64,000 nt of DNA from CAVVNP01 sp963800235 (GTDB lineage: Bacteria > Actinomycetota > Acidimicrobiia > Acidimicrobiales > Iamiaceae): assembly GCA_963800235.1 (NCBI GenBank), contig CAWDAD010000001.1:1364001-1428000 (forward strand), in the 5' to 3' direction. Positions 18,811-26,690 of this stretch are shown here, piece after piece (the stretch's first letter is position 1; each line of letters starts with the position of its first letter). The notes below the pieces were generated by a model. That model was not told the DNA's origin. It did not search any database and was given only the letters and a program-made list of their open reading frames with translations. Made by a program: the position numbers and the translations under genes.

Positions 18811-18854
18811 TCTCGGGACAAGGAGCGCGTGTCCACGCGACCGTTGTCCCGAGA
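18811..18854. repeat. Nested two-tier hairpin between convergent genes
   Basis: Outer arms TCTCGGGACAA and TTGTCCCGAGA (11 bp, perfect), four unpaired bases on each side, then inner arms CGCGTG and CACGCG. It lies between the dehydrogenase (+) and prmC (-), 34 bases from prmC. A structure of the same plan with other sequence is at 63947-63991. Bidirectional terminator or mobile palindromic element are the likely options. Confidence 0.7.
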
Positions 18855-18887
18855 AGTTGGGGGGCTGGGGGGCACTGGTGCTCGCCA

Positions 18888-19775
18888 TCAACGCCGCGCG
18901 CGGAGGTAGCGGTCGCGGCCGGCGAGATCGGGGAGGACCTCGACGTCGACCAGGCCGGCGGCCCCGGCCAGCTCGGCTGCCGTCGGACCCTGGGTCTCGC
19001 CGATCTCCACCAGCAGCGTGCCGCCGGAGCGCAACCAGGCGGGGGCACCACCGACCACGTCCTCGACGGCCTCCAGCCCGGTGGGCCCCGAGACCAGGGC
19101 GGCGGTCGGCTCCCAGTCCGACACCTCGGGCGGGAGCTCGTCGCCCTCGGCCACGTACGGCGGGTTGGCCACGACCAGGTCGACCGTCGCCCGCCACGCC
19201 TCGGGAAGCGGATCGAACCACGACCCCTCGGCCAGGCGGACCCGGGCACCGGGGCGCCCCACCCCGGCGGTGTTGGCCCTGGCCACGGCGAGGGCGTCGG
19301 CCGAGCGGTCGACCGCCCACACCTCGACCGCCGGCTGCTCCACGACCAGCGCCAGGGCGACGGCGCCCGACCCGGTGCCGAGGTCGACCGCCCGGCAGGT
19401 GGCCTCGCCGGGGCGCCGGGGCCGGGCCGCCGCCGGCCCGGCGAGCTCGGCCAGCGCCAACCCGACCAGGCCCTCGGTCTCGGGCCGGGGGATCAGGACC
19501 CGTGGGTCGACCAGCAGGTCGAGGGTGCGGAAGCCCCACGACCCGACGACGTACTGCAGCGGCTCGCCCCGACGGCGCCGCTCGACCATGGCGTCCAGAT
19601 GGCGGACGATGCGCTCGGTCGCCGGCTCGTCGCCCGCGACCACCAGCTCGGCCCCCTCGAGTCCGGTCGCCCGCTCGGTGATCCGCCTGGCGTCGACCTC
19701 GACCTGCCCTCGGGTCCGGCCGTCGACGGTGCGCAGGCCGGCGCGGGCCCGGGCCGGCAGTTCGCCGATCCTCAC
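18888..19775 (-). CDS. prmC: Release factor glutamine methyltransferase
   Basis: Methylates the Gln of the GGQ motif in release factors, using S-adenosylmethionine. 295 residues with helical N-terminal domain (PLQYVVGSWGF), LIPRPETEGLV, SAM motif VDLGTGSGAVALAL, and the catalytic NPPYV. GTG start overlaps the prfA stop as GTGA, so enzyme and substrate are coupled. Confidence 0.94.
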   Translation of the reverse strand: MRIGELPARARAGLRTVDGRTRGQVEVDARRITERATGLEGAELVVAGDEPATERIVRHLDAMVERRRRGEPLQYVVGSWGFRTLDLLVDPRVLIPRPETEGLVGLALAELAGPAAARPRRPGEATCRAVDLGTGSGAVALALVVEQPAVEVWAVDRSADALAVARANTAGVGRPGARVRLAEGSWFDPLPEAWRATVDLVVANPPYVAEGDELPPEVSDWEPTAALVSGPTGLEAVEDVVGGAPAWLRSGGTLLVEIGETQGPTAAELAGAAGLVDVEVLPDLAGRDRYLRARR

Positions 19776-20836
19776 CCGGTCCCGGTCAGCCGGCGGGCCT
19801 GCTCGTCCTGCACCAGCGCGTCGCTGACGTCGTCGAGCTCGCCGGCCAGCACCTTGTCGAGCTTGTAGAGGGTCAGGCCGATGCGGTGGTCGGAGACCCG
19901 GTTCTCCTTGAAGTTGTAGGTCCGGACCTTCTCACTGCGGCCCCCGCCCCCGACCTGGTCGCGGCGGGCCTCGGACGCCTCGGCCGCCGCCTTGTCCTGC
20001 TCGAGCTTCAGCAGGCGGCTGCGCAGCACCTGCATGGCCTTGGCCCGGTTCTGCAGCTGGCTCTTCTGATCCTGCATGGCGACGACCAGGCCGGTCGGCT
20101 TGTGGGTGATGCGCACCGCGGAGTCGGTCGTGTTGACCGACTGGCCCCCCGGACCGGACGACCGGTACACGTCGACGTCGAGGTCGTTCGGGTCGATCTC
20201 GACCTCGACCTCGCCCGCCTCGGGCAGCACCGTCACCGTCGCCGACGAGGTGTGGATCCGGCCCTGCGACTCGGTGACCGGCACCCGCTGCACCCGGTGG
20301 GGGCCGCCCTCGTGCTTCATCCGGCTCCAGACGCCGTCACCCTTGAGCAGGAAGGTGACGTCGGTGAAGCCGCCCCGCTCGGACAGGTCCGAGCCCAGCA
20401 CCTCGAACCCCCAACCCAGGCGGGCGGCGTAGGCCTGGTACATCTCGAACAGGTCCCGGGCGAAGAGGTTGGCCTCCTCACCACCCTCGGCGCCGCGGAT
20501 CTCGACGATCACGTTCCGATCGTCGTTGGGGTCGCGGGGCAGCAGCAGCAGCTCGAGCTCGGCGGTGAGCCGCTCGATGTCGGCCTCGGCCTCCTCGACC
20601 TCGATCCGCATGGCGTCGCGGTCCTCGCCGGTGGAGTCGGTGACCATCTCCCGGGCGGCGCCCAGGTCGTCGGTGCGGGCCCGGAGCCGGCGGCCGGTGG
20701 CGACGATGGCGTCGAGCTCCTTGTGGCGGCGGGCCAGGGCCGCGTACTTGTCCTGGTCGGCGAACACCGCGGGGTCGGCCAGGCGCGCCTCGACGTCGGC
20801 GAACTCCCGCTCGAAGTCGTCGAGGCGCTCCAGCAC
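19772..20836 (-). CDS. prfA: Peptide chain release factor 1
   Basis: Recognises UAA and UAG and releases the finished peptide. 354 residues. The GGQ motif is in RSSGPGGQSVNTTDSAVRITH; the codon-reading domain has RVPVTESQGRIHTSSATV with the PxT-type RF1 tripeptide. GTG at 20836 (VLERLDDFEREF) is chosen because it matches the family N-terminus; the open frame upstream runs antisense-like through the end of the neighbouring gene. It starts 25 bases after the unknown gene. Confidence 0.95.
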   Translation of the reverse strand: MLERLDDFEREFADVEARLADPAVFADQDKYAALARRHKELDAIVATGRRLRARTDDLGAAREMVTDSTGEDRDAMRIEVEEAEADIERLTAELELLLLPRDPNDDRNVIVEIRGAEGGEEANLFARDLFEMYQAYAARLGWGFEVLGSDLSERGGFTDVTFLLKGDGVWSRMKHEGGPHRVQRVPVTESQGRIHTSSATVTVLPEAGEVEVEIDPNDLDVDVYRSSGPGGQSVNTTDSAVRITHKPTGLVVAMQDQKSQLQNRAKAMQVLRSRLLKLEQDKAAAEASEARRDQVGGGGRSEKVRTYNFKENRVSDHRIGLTLYKLDKVLAGELDDVSDALVQDEQARRLTGTG

Positions 20837-20861
20837 GAGGCGCGAGGCTACCGGTGGCCGG

Positions 20862-21731
20862 TCAGGTCGGGCCGGTCCACGGGCGGGGCAGCGAGACGAG
20901 CTCGGCGGGCTCGACCAGGGCCCCGGCCTGGTCCTCGACCGGCGGCAGGACCGGGCCGCCGACGGCGGCCACCAGCCGGGCCCCGGGGAGGTGCCAGGCA
21001 CGGTCGTCGGCGGCGCAGGCGACGACCTCGAGGTCGGTCGCGGCGCCGAAGGTGACGACCAGCGGTCGACCGTCGAGGTCCCGGCCGGCGGCGCTGGCCG
21101 GCCACCGGTCCTTCAGGTTGGTGCGGGCGACCGCCGGCTCGACCGGTTCGAGCACCGCCGCCCCGACGGTGCCGGGGTCGGCGACGGCACGGGCCCGCAG
21201 CCACCGCTCGGGGGCCAGCTGGTTCAGGGGGTGGCGCGGGGCCTCGGGCCGACGGGTGCGGGCGACCGTCGCCACCGCCCGCTCGAGCGCCTCGCGGTCG
21301 GCCAGGTCGGGGTGCATCATGGCGAACGCCTCCTGGTCGAACCGACCCACCCCGACGTCGAGGCCGAGGTCGTCGCCGTCGGTGCGGGTCCGCGCCACCT
21401 CCAGCCCGTTGAGCTCGATGAGCAGCTCACCGCCCTCGACCACCGGCTCGGCGCCCACGGCGAGGGCCGCGACCCGGAGCAGCTCGGCCGCGGGGGCGGG
21501 CGCCACGGGCTCCGGCGGCAGCGGAGCCGGCTCGGCCGGACGCAGCTCGCGGTCGTGCACCGCCCACACCTCGGCCGGAGCGGCGAAGTAGGTCGCCCGC
21601 CGGGCTGCCACTCCCGGGGCCGCCGGGTCGGCGACCCCGTCGGCCAGGAGGTGCAGGTGCTCGACACCCTGCTGGCGGGCCCAGGCGATCGCCGCGCCGA
21701 CCCGTCGCTCGGGACGGCGCTCGACGAGCAT
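20862..21731 (-). CDS. Conserved-looking protein of unknown function between rpmE and prfA
   Basis: 289 residues from ATG 21731; no family recognised. The sequence is Ala/Glu/Val-rich with an interior FAAPAEVWAVHDREL and FDQEAFAMMHPDLADR, and no membrane segment. Reading the same frame upstream gives a plausible continuation (DRLLAVKLAALVTDRWGAAS, then PIPGGATLVDGGNGW) back to about 21842, right after the rpmE stop, but that stretch has no ATG, GTG or TTG. Two CTG codons at 21842 and 21839 are the only likely starts for the longer form (about 326 residues). Position in the rpmE-prfA operon suggests a translation-linked or cell-wall housekeeping role; this is inference. Confidence 0.6.
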   Translation of the reverse strand: MLVERRPERRVGAAIAWARQQGVEHLHLLADGVADPAAPGVAARRATYFAAPAEVWAVHDRELRPAEPAPLPPEPVAPAPAAELLRVAALAVGAEPVVEGGELLIELNGLEVARTRTDGDDLGLDVGVGRFDQEAFAMMHPDLADREALERAVATVARTRRPEAPRHPLNQLAPERWLRARAVADPGTVGAAVLEPVEPAVARTNLKDRWPASAAGRDLDGRPLVVTFGAATDLEVVACAADDRAWHLPGARLVAAVGGPVLPPVEDQAGALVEPAELVSLPRPWTGPT

Positions 21732-21864
21732 CCAGCCGTTCCCCCCGTCGACCAGCGTCGCCCCGCCCGGGATGGGCTCCGGGCGCGCCGACGCCGCCCC
21801 CCACCGGTCGGTGACGAGGGCGGCGAGCTTGACCGCCAGCAGGCGGTCGGGCGTCGGACGCCCG

Positions 21865-22077
21865 CTACTTGGCGGTCTTGCGACGGCCGTAGCGCTTCTC
21901 GAACCGGTCGATGCGACCGCCGGTGTCGACCAGCTTCTGCTTGCCGGTGTAGAAGGGATGGCACTCGCTGCAGAGCTCGACGGTGAGCGACGGGACGGTG
22001 GAGCGGGTGGTGAAGGAGTTGCCGCAGGAGCACCGCACCTGGGTCTCCATGTACTCGGGGTGGATGTCAGCCTTCAT
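21865..22077 (-). CDS. rpmE: 50S ribosomal protein L31 (zinc-binding form)
   Basis: 70 residues with MKADIHPEY, then zinc ligands in RCSCGN and CSECHPFYTGKQK. The Cys pairs show the C+ form, which acts as a zinc store compared with the Cys-free paralogue. First gene of the rpmE-unknown-prfA-prmC cluster. Confidence 0.96.
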   Translation of the reverse strand: MKADIHPEYMETQVRCSCGNSFTTRSTVPSLTVELCSECHPFYTGKQKLVDTGGRIDRFEKRYGRRKTAK

Positions 22078-22086
22078 GGTCTCCCC

Positions 22087-22115
22087 AGTGTGGCGAGCGC
22101 CGACCCCACTTCCAA
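22087..22115 (-). promoter_or_regulatory. Promoter of rpmE
   Basis: TTGGAA, 17-bp spacer, CACACT on the minus strand; the -10 ends nine bases before ATG and a GGGGAG ribosome site fills the gap. Confidence 0.45.
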
Positions 22116-22128
22116 ACCCGTGACGGGT
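22116..22128 (-). terminator. Small hairpin after etfA
   Basis: ACCCG-TCA-CGGGT followed by TTTGG in the minus-strand direction, immediately before the rpmE -35. Stem is only 5 bp, so weak. Confidence 0.3.
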
Positions 22129-22144
22129 CGGGATCGGCGGCCGG

Positions 22145-23113
22145 TCAGCCCTTCTGCTGCAGGGCCTCGAGCAGCTTGGGCAGGACCTTGTGGACGTCGC
22201 CCACGATGCCGAGATCGGCGATCCCGAAGATCGGGGCCTCGGGGTCCTTGTTGATGGCGACGATGTTCTTCGAGCCCTTCATGCCGACCATGTGCTGGGT
22301 GGCACCGGAGATGCCGGCCGCGATGTAGACGGTGGGCTTCACGACCTTGCCGGTCTGGCCGACCTGGTAGCTGTACGGCACCCACCCGGCGTCGACGATG
22401 GCGCGGCTGGCGCCGGGGGCGCCCTTCAGCTGCTTCGCCAGCTCCTCGATGATCTGGTACTTGTCGGCGTCGCCCATGCCGCGTCCGCCGGAGACCACGA
22501 TCTCGGCCTCGTCGAGCTTGGGGCCCGACGACTCCTCGACGTGGTGGTCGACGATCTTGGCGCCGGCCGAGGAGCCCAGGTCGGGCACGCGCAGCTCGGC
22601 CACCTCGGCGGCACCGCCGCCCGACTCCTCGGCCTCGAAGGACTTGGGCCTGATGGTGACGATGGCGGGCGAGCCGGCGGTGAACTTGGTCTTGACGATC
22701 TCGGTGCCACCGAAGACCGGCTCGGAGACGACCACCGCGTCGCCGTCGAGCTCGACGTCGATGTTGTTGGTGACGACCGGCTTGTCGAGCTTCACCGACA
22801 GGCGGCCGGCGATGTCGCGCCCGTCCTGGGTGGTGCCGAACATGATCAGGTCGGGGGCGTCGCCACCCTCGACGGCTGCCGCCAGCGCGGCGCCGACCGA
22901 GACGCCCTGCATGGCGCCGCCGAGGTCACCGGTCGCCAGCACCTTGGTGGCGCCGTGCTTGCCCACGACCTCGGCGACGGCCGAGCCGTCACCGCCGGTG
23001 AAGCACTCCACCGTGTCGGCGATCTCACGGGCCTTCGCCAGCATCTCGAGCGTGATCGAGGCGACGCCGTCTTCGGTGGCCTCTGCGTGGACCCACACCT
23101 TGGAAAGTGCCAT
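22145..23113 (-). CDS. etfA: Electron transfer flavoprotein alpha subunit
   Basis: With EtfB carries electrons from acyl-CoA dehydrogenases to ETF-quinone oxidoreductase. 322 residues; the C-terminal FAD domain has VVSGGRGMGDADKY, GASRAIVDAGWVPYSYQVGQTGK and YIAAGISGATQHMVGMK. It starts 26 bases after etfB. Confidence 0.96.
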   Translation of the reverse strand: MALSKVWVHAEATEDGVASITLEMLAKAREIADTVECFTGGDGSAVAEVVGKHGATKVLATGDLGGAMQGVSVGAALAAAVEGGDAPDLIMFGTTQDGRDIAGRLSVKLDKPVVTNNIDVELDGDAVVVSEPVFGGTEIVKTKFTAGSPAIVTIRPKSFEAEESGGGAAEVAELRVPDLGSSAGAKIVDHHVEESSGPKLDEAEIVVSGGRGMGDADKYQIIEELAKQLKGAPGASRAIVDAGWVPYSYQVGQTGKVVKPTVYIAAGISGATQHMVGMKGSKNIVAINKDPEAPIFGIADLGIVGDVHKVLPKLLEALQQKG

Positions 23114-23139
23114 GTCTCTGTCTCCGTCTCCCAGAACTC

Positions 23140-23919
23140 TCAGAGGACCTTCAGGCCGTCGAGGAAGTCGACGATCTTGGAGTAGCCCTCACCGTCGTCC
23201 TCGATGATCTCGCCGGCCTGTCGCTCAGGCGCCGGGCTCACGTCGACGATCTCCTGCCCGGCTCCGGGCCAGCCGACCTGGTCGGCGTCGATGCCGAGGT
23301 CGGAGAGCCCGACCTCGTCGACCGGCTTGGACTTGGCCGCCATGATCCCCTTGAAGGAGGGGTAGCGGGGCTCGACCACGCCGGCGGTCACCGACACCAC
23401 GGCGGGCAGCGGGCTCTCGCATTGGTCGTACCCTGCCTCGGTCTGGCGCTGCACCTTGACCGTGCCGTCGGCCACGTCGATCGCCTTGGCGAAGGTGATC
23501 GACGGCAGGTCCAGCACGGCGGCGATCTGCTCGGGCACGGTGCCCGTGTAGCCGTCGCTCGACTCGGTGGCGGCCATGATCAGGTCGGCGCCCTCCACCC
23601 GCTTGATGGCGGCGGCCAGCACCTTGGCGGTGTCGAGCGCACCGGCACCGGCCAGCGCCTCGTCGCTCACCAGCACGGCCTTGGCCGCGCCCATGGCCAG
23701 CGCGGTGCGGAGCCCCGCCACCTCGCTGTTCGGGGCCATGGAGACCAGGGTGACCTCGCCGTCGCCCGCCGCGTCGACCAGTTGCAGCGCCATCTCGACG
23801 CCGTAGGAGTCGGACTCGTCGAGGATCAGCTTGCCCTCGCGCTTCAGGGTGTGATCCGAGTCGAGCGCACCGGGGTCGGCGGGATCGGGGATCTGCTTCA
23901 CACAGACGACCACGTTCAT
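23140..23919 (-). CDS. etfB: Electron transfer flavoprotein beta subunit
   Basis: 259 residues, beginning MNVVVCVKQIPDPADPG; ATESSDGYTGTVPEQIA and LPSITFAKAI are the AMP-binding and family segments. ATG 23919 is preferred to a TTG two codons upstream because it matches the family start and lies eight bases after a good -10. Partner for the acyl-CoA metabolism genes elsewhere in the window. Confidence 0.96.
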   Translation of the reverse strand: MNVVVCVKQIPDPADPGALDSDHTLKREGKLILDESDSYGVEMALQLVDAAGDGEVTLVSMAPNSEVAGLRTALAMGAAKAVLVSDEALAGAGALDTAKVLAAAIKRVEGADLIMAATESSDGYTGTVPEQIAAVLDLPSITFAKAIDVADGTVKVQRQTEAGYDQCESPLPAVVSVTAGVVEPRYPSFKGIMAAKSKPVDEVGLSDLGIDADQVGWPGAGQEIVDVSPAPERQAGEIIEDDGEGYSKIVDFLDGLKVL

Positions 23920-23927
23920 GGTCAAAG

Positions 23928-23957
23928 ATTCTGCGCGGGCGGCCCGAGGGCTGCCAA
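23928..23957 (-). promoter_or_regulatory. Promoter of etfBA
   Basis: TTGGCA, 18-bp spacer, CAGAAT on the minus strand, ending eight bases before the etfB ATG. One of the best -35/-10 pairs in the window and of leaderless type. Confidence 0.55.
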
Positions 23958-23980
23958 ATCGCGCCGGTTCGCCCCACCGG

Positions 23981-23986
23981 TAGCGT
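23981..23986 (+). promoter_or_regulatory. Leaderless-type -10 TAGCGT for lipid kinase
   Basis: TAGCGT ends ten bases before the GTG start; no Shine-Dalgarno is present. Divergent from the etfB promoter. Confidence 0.45.
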
Positions 23987-23996
23987 CGGGCGCCTC

Positions 23997-24977
23997 GTGA
24001 AGCTGCTGCTCCTCGTCAACTCCTCGGCGTCGTCGGTCACCGCCCGCGGCCGGGTGGTGATCCAGAAGGCGCTGGCCGCCGACCACGAGGTCACCCTGGC
24101 CGAGACCAACCGCCGGGGCCACGCCACCCGGTTGGCCAAGGGCGCGGCCGCCGACGGGGTCGACGTGGTCGTCGCCCTCGGCGGTGACGGCACCTTGAAC
24201 GAGGCGGCCAACGGCCTGGCCGGCAGCCGGACGGCGCTGGCGGCGCTCCCGGGTGGCTCGACCAACGTCTTCGCCCGCACCATCGGGCTGCCGAACGACC
24301 CGATCGAGGCGACCGGGCACCTGCTCGAGGCCCTCGGCGCCGGCAGCATCCACCGCGTCGGGCTGGGCGTGCTGAACGGCCGGTACTTCCTGTTCCACGT
24401 CGGCTTCGGCTACGACGCCGCCGTCGTCGAGCAGGTGGAGCGCCGGTCGTCGATCAAGCGGTGGGCCGGCCATCCCCTCTTCATCTACGCCGCGCTCGCC
24501 ACCTGGTTCCGCCACTTCGACCGGCGCCATCCCGGCTTCGCCGTCGAGCACGCCGACGGCACGGTGATCGAGGACGGCTTCTTCGCCATCGCCTTCAACT
24601 CGAACCCGTACACCTTCGTCGGCAACCGGCCCTTCGACGTCGCCCCCGAGGCCACGCTCGAGCGGGGCCTCGTCACCATGGTCTGCCGGTCGATGCGCTT
24701 CACCAGCATCATGCGGCTGCTGCAGGCCGGGCTCCGGGGCGGCCACCGGGTGGCCGAGCTTCGCTTCGTCGACTACCGCACCGACGGCACCCACCTCACC
24801 GTCGTCGGCCACCACCCCGTCCCCTACCAGGTGGACGGCGACTTCCTCGGCCGGCTCGAGCGCCTCGAGGTCCGCCACGAGCCCGAGGTGCTGGACGTCG
24901 TCCTGCCGTGCTCCCCTGCGCCAGCTCGGCAGGCCTCGCCGGCGCCGGCTCCGCCGACGACCGGTCCCGACCACTGA
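23997..24977 (+). CDS. Diacylglycerol/lipid kinase (YegS/DgkB type)
   Basis: 326 residues. The DAGK catalytic domain has VVALGGDGTLNEAANGL (ATP-binding glycine loop), LPGGSTNVFARTIGLPNDP and GFGYDAAVVEQVE. Such enzymes phosphorylate diacylglycerol or related lipids in phospholipid turnover. The last ~20 residues (SPAPARQASPAPAP and on) are low complexity and are encoded by the first unit of the tandem repeat that fills the next 450 bp, so the gene end has been rebuilt by the repeat. Confidence 0.88.
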   Translation: MKLLLLVNSSASSVTARGRVVIQKALAADHEVTLAETNRRGHATRLAKGAAADGVDVVVALGGDGTLNEAANGLAGSRTALAALPGGSTNVFARTIGLPNDPIEATGHLLEALGAGSIHRVGLGVLNGRYFLFHVGFGYDAAVVEQVERRSSIKRWAGHPLFIYAALATWFRHFDRRHPGFAVEHADGTVIEDGFFAIAFNSNPYTFVGNRPFDVAPEATLERGLVTMVCRSMRFTSIMRLLQAGLRGGHRVAELRFVDYRTDGTHLTVVGHHPVPYQVDGDFLGRLERLEVRHEPEVLDVVLPCSPAPARQASPAPAPPTTGPDH

Positions 24978-25420
24978 GCTGCTCCGGCTGGCGCCTGCGC
25001 AGCCCCACGACAGCTCGGCAGGCCGAGTTGACGGCGTCCACCTGCGGCGGACGCGTGCCGACGGCTCGCTGGCGCTCGCGACGCCGGCCTCGCCCCCAGC
25101 CGACGACCGGTCCCGACCACTGAGCTGCTCCGGCTGGCGCCTGCGCAGCCGGACCCCTCTGCGCCAGCTCGGCAGGCCGAGTTGACGGCGTCCACCTGCG
25201 GCGGACGCGTGCCGACGGCTCGCTGGCGCTCGCGACGCCGGCCTCGCCCCCAGCCGACGACCGGTCCCCACCGCTGAGCTGCTCCGGCTGGCGCCTGCGC
25301 CACGGTGCCGGTTCACTCTGCGCCAGCTCGGCAGGCCTAGCTGATGGCGTTCACCTGCGGCGGACGGGTGCCGGCGGCTCGCTGGCGCTCGCGGCGCCGG
25401 CCGGGCCCCCAGCCGTCGGT
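24916..25420. repeat. Tandem ~150-bp duplication including the lipid kinase gene end
   Basis: Landmark CCGGTCCC recurs at 24961, 25107 and 25261 (146 and 154 bp apart); landmark CAGCTCGGCAGG recurs at 24922, 25011, 25165 and 25324. The two inner units are nearly identical over about 125 bp; the last is more diverged. The stop codon region CACTGAGCTG of the kinase is itself copied. Every unit junction can fold, since CCGGCTGGCGC is nearly complementary to GCGCCAGCTCGG. The 484-bp gap 24978-25461 holds this repeat and no convincing gene. Confidence 0.8.
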
Positions 25421-25461
25421 CGGGTGACCTGCGCCGGTTCAGACGGTGGAGCTGTGGGCGG

Positions 25462-26157
25462 TCAGCCTCCGTCCACGACCCGGCGGGCGAGGTCGGGCAG
25501 GTTGGTGACGATGCCGTCGACGTCCCAGTCGCGGAGCTGGGCCATGCGATCGGGGTCGTCCACGGTCCAGACGTTGACGGCCAGACCGGCGTCGTGGGCC
25601 CGCTCGATCAGGGAGCCGTCGGTCATGGCGTCCCAGGGGTGCAGCGCCCGGTGGCCGTGCTCGACGGTGCGGGCGACCAGCCCGGCGGCGTCCTCGTCCC
25701 AGGCCACCAGGAAGGCGGTGCCGATGGTCGGGTCGAGCTCGCGCACCCGGTCGACGGTGGCCATGCTGAACGACGACACCAGCACCCGGTCGTGCCAGCC
25801 GCGGCGCCCCACCTCGGCCACCACCTCGGCGGCCACCGCCTCGGTCGGGTCGTGGTCGGGGTCCTCGTGCCAGTTCTTCACCTCGATGTTGACCACCATC
25901 GAGCCGCAGGCGTCGAGGGCGGCCGACAGGGTCGGGACCGACGGGGGCAGGGCCGCCGCCGGCAGGTCGACGATCGTCCGGCCGTCGGGCAGGTGGGCGT
26001 CGTGGTGGACGACCACCGCCCCGTCGGCGGTCCGCCGGGCGTCGAGCTCGACGGCGTCGGCACCGAGCCGCCCGGCCAAGGCGAACGCCTCGACGGTGTT
26101 CTCGGGCGCGGCCTTCGAGGCGCCCCGGTGGGCGATGACGGCGGGGCGTTCAGCCAT
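25462..26157 (-). CDS. Glycerophosphodiester phosphodiesterase
   Basis: Cytosolic GDPD-family enzyme (no signal peptide) releasing glycerol 3-phosphate from deacylated phospholipids. 231 residues: VIAHRGASKAAPENT with the catalytic His-Arg, AVELDARRTADGAVVVHHD, then VNIEVKNW with the metal-binding Glu-x-Lys, and VNVWTVDDPDRM near the end. ATG 26157 is preferred to a start ten codons upstream. It may cooperate with the nearby lipid kinase in membrane lipid turnover. Confidence 0.92.
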   Translation of the reverse strand: MAERPAVIAHRGASKAAPENTVEAFALAGRLGADAVELDARRTADGAVVVHHDAHLPDGRTIVDLPAAALPPSVPTLSAALDACGSMVVNIEVKNWHEDPDHDPTEAVAAEVVAEVGRRGWHDRVLVSSFSMATVDRVRELDPTIGTAFLVAWDEDAAGLVARTVEHGHRALHPWDAMTDGSLIERAHDAGLAVNVWTVDDPDRMAQLRDWDVDGIVTNLPDLARRVVDGG

Positions 26158-26194
26158 GGTCCGACCTCGTCGGTCCGCATCGGGCAAAAAGTGC

Positions 26195-26223
26195 TTGCAG
26201 AAGTGAGCGCCGGCCGGTAGCGT
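26195..26223 (+). promoter_or_regulatory. Promoter of whiB
   Basis: TTGCAG, 17-bp spacer, TAGCGT. It predicts a leader of roughly 95 bases before the GTG start, unlike the leaderless neighbours. Confidence 0.5.
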
Positions 26224-26325
26224 CGTCCCGTTCCCCCGCCAGGCACCGAGCCGGCGGTGCGAAACCGCTTGTGAACGTAGTCACGACGTCGTGCCGCCGA
26301 CGCGTGACAGCCTTGGAGGTCCTTC

Positions 26326-26622
26326 GTGGCGATCAGTTCGAGCCATCTGCTGTCCTTGACCCTGGAATCGGACGAGTGGCGTCGCACCGCGGCGTGCAGC
26401 GACACCGATCCCGACCTGTTCTTCCCGGTCGGCACGACGGGGCCGGCCATCGAGCAGATCGAGACCGCCAAGGCCGTCTGCCGCCAGTGCGACGCCCAGG
26501 GCGCCTGCCTCGAGTTCGCCCTCGCCACCAACCAGGACTCGGGCATCTGGGGCGGCACCTCCGAGGAGGAGCGCCGCAAGCTGCGCAAGCAGTGGGTCGC
26601 CGCCCACCGCCGCTCCGCCTGA
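26326..26622 (+). CDS. whiB: WhiB-family Fe-S transcriptional regulator (WhiB1-like)
   Basis: 98 residues with the four cluster-binding Cys: Cys24, Cys52, Cys55 and Cys61 (CRQC then five residues, C), the turn GIWGG (73-77) and a basic C-terminal tail EERRKLRKQW for DNA binding. WhiB proteins bind a 4Fe-4S cluster and the primary sigma factor and respond to NO and redox. GGAGG lies seven bases before the GTG. A PdtaS-like kinase is convergent, as at the whiB1 locus of M. tuberculosis. Confidence 0.93.
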   Translation: MAISSSHLLSLTLESDEWRRTAACSDTDPDLFFPVGTTGPAIEQIETAKAVCRQCDAQGACLEFALATNQDSGIWGGTSEEERRKLRKQWVAAHRRSA

Positions 26623-26644
26623 CCCTGCCGCCCCCCGAGGCCGT

Positions 26645-26667
26645 GTGGCCCCGCCCGGCCCGGCCAC
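26645..26667. terminator. Hairpin between whiB and pdtaS-like gene
   Basis: GTGGCC and GGCCAC arms with an 11-nt loop in a 68-bp convergent gap. No T-run. Confidence 0.35.
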
Positions 26668-26690
26668 CCCGCGGCTGACGTCGACCCCGC

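Noticed and set aside
24978..25461. Short reading frames in the repeat region as small genes
   Set aside because: They only exist because the ~150-bp unit is open in several frames; no ribosome site or conserved composition.
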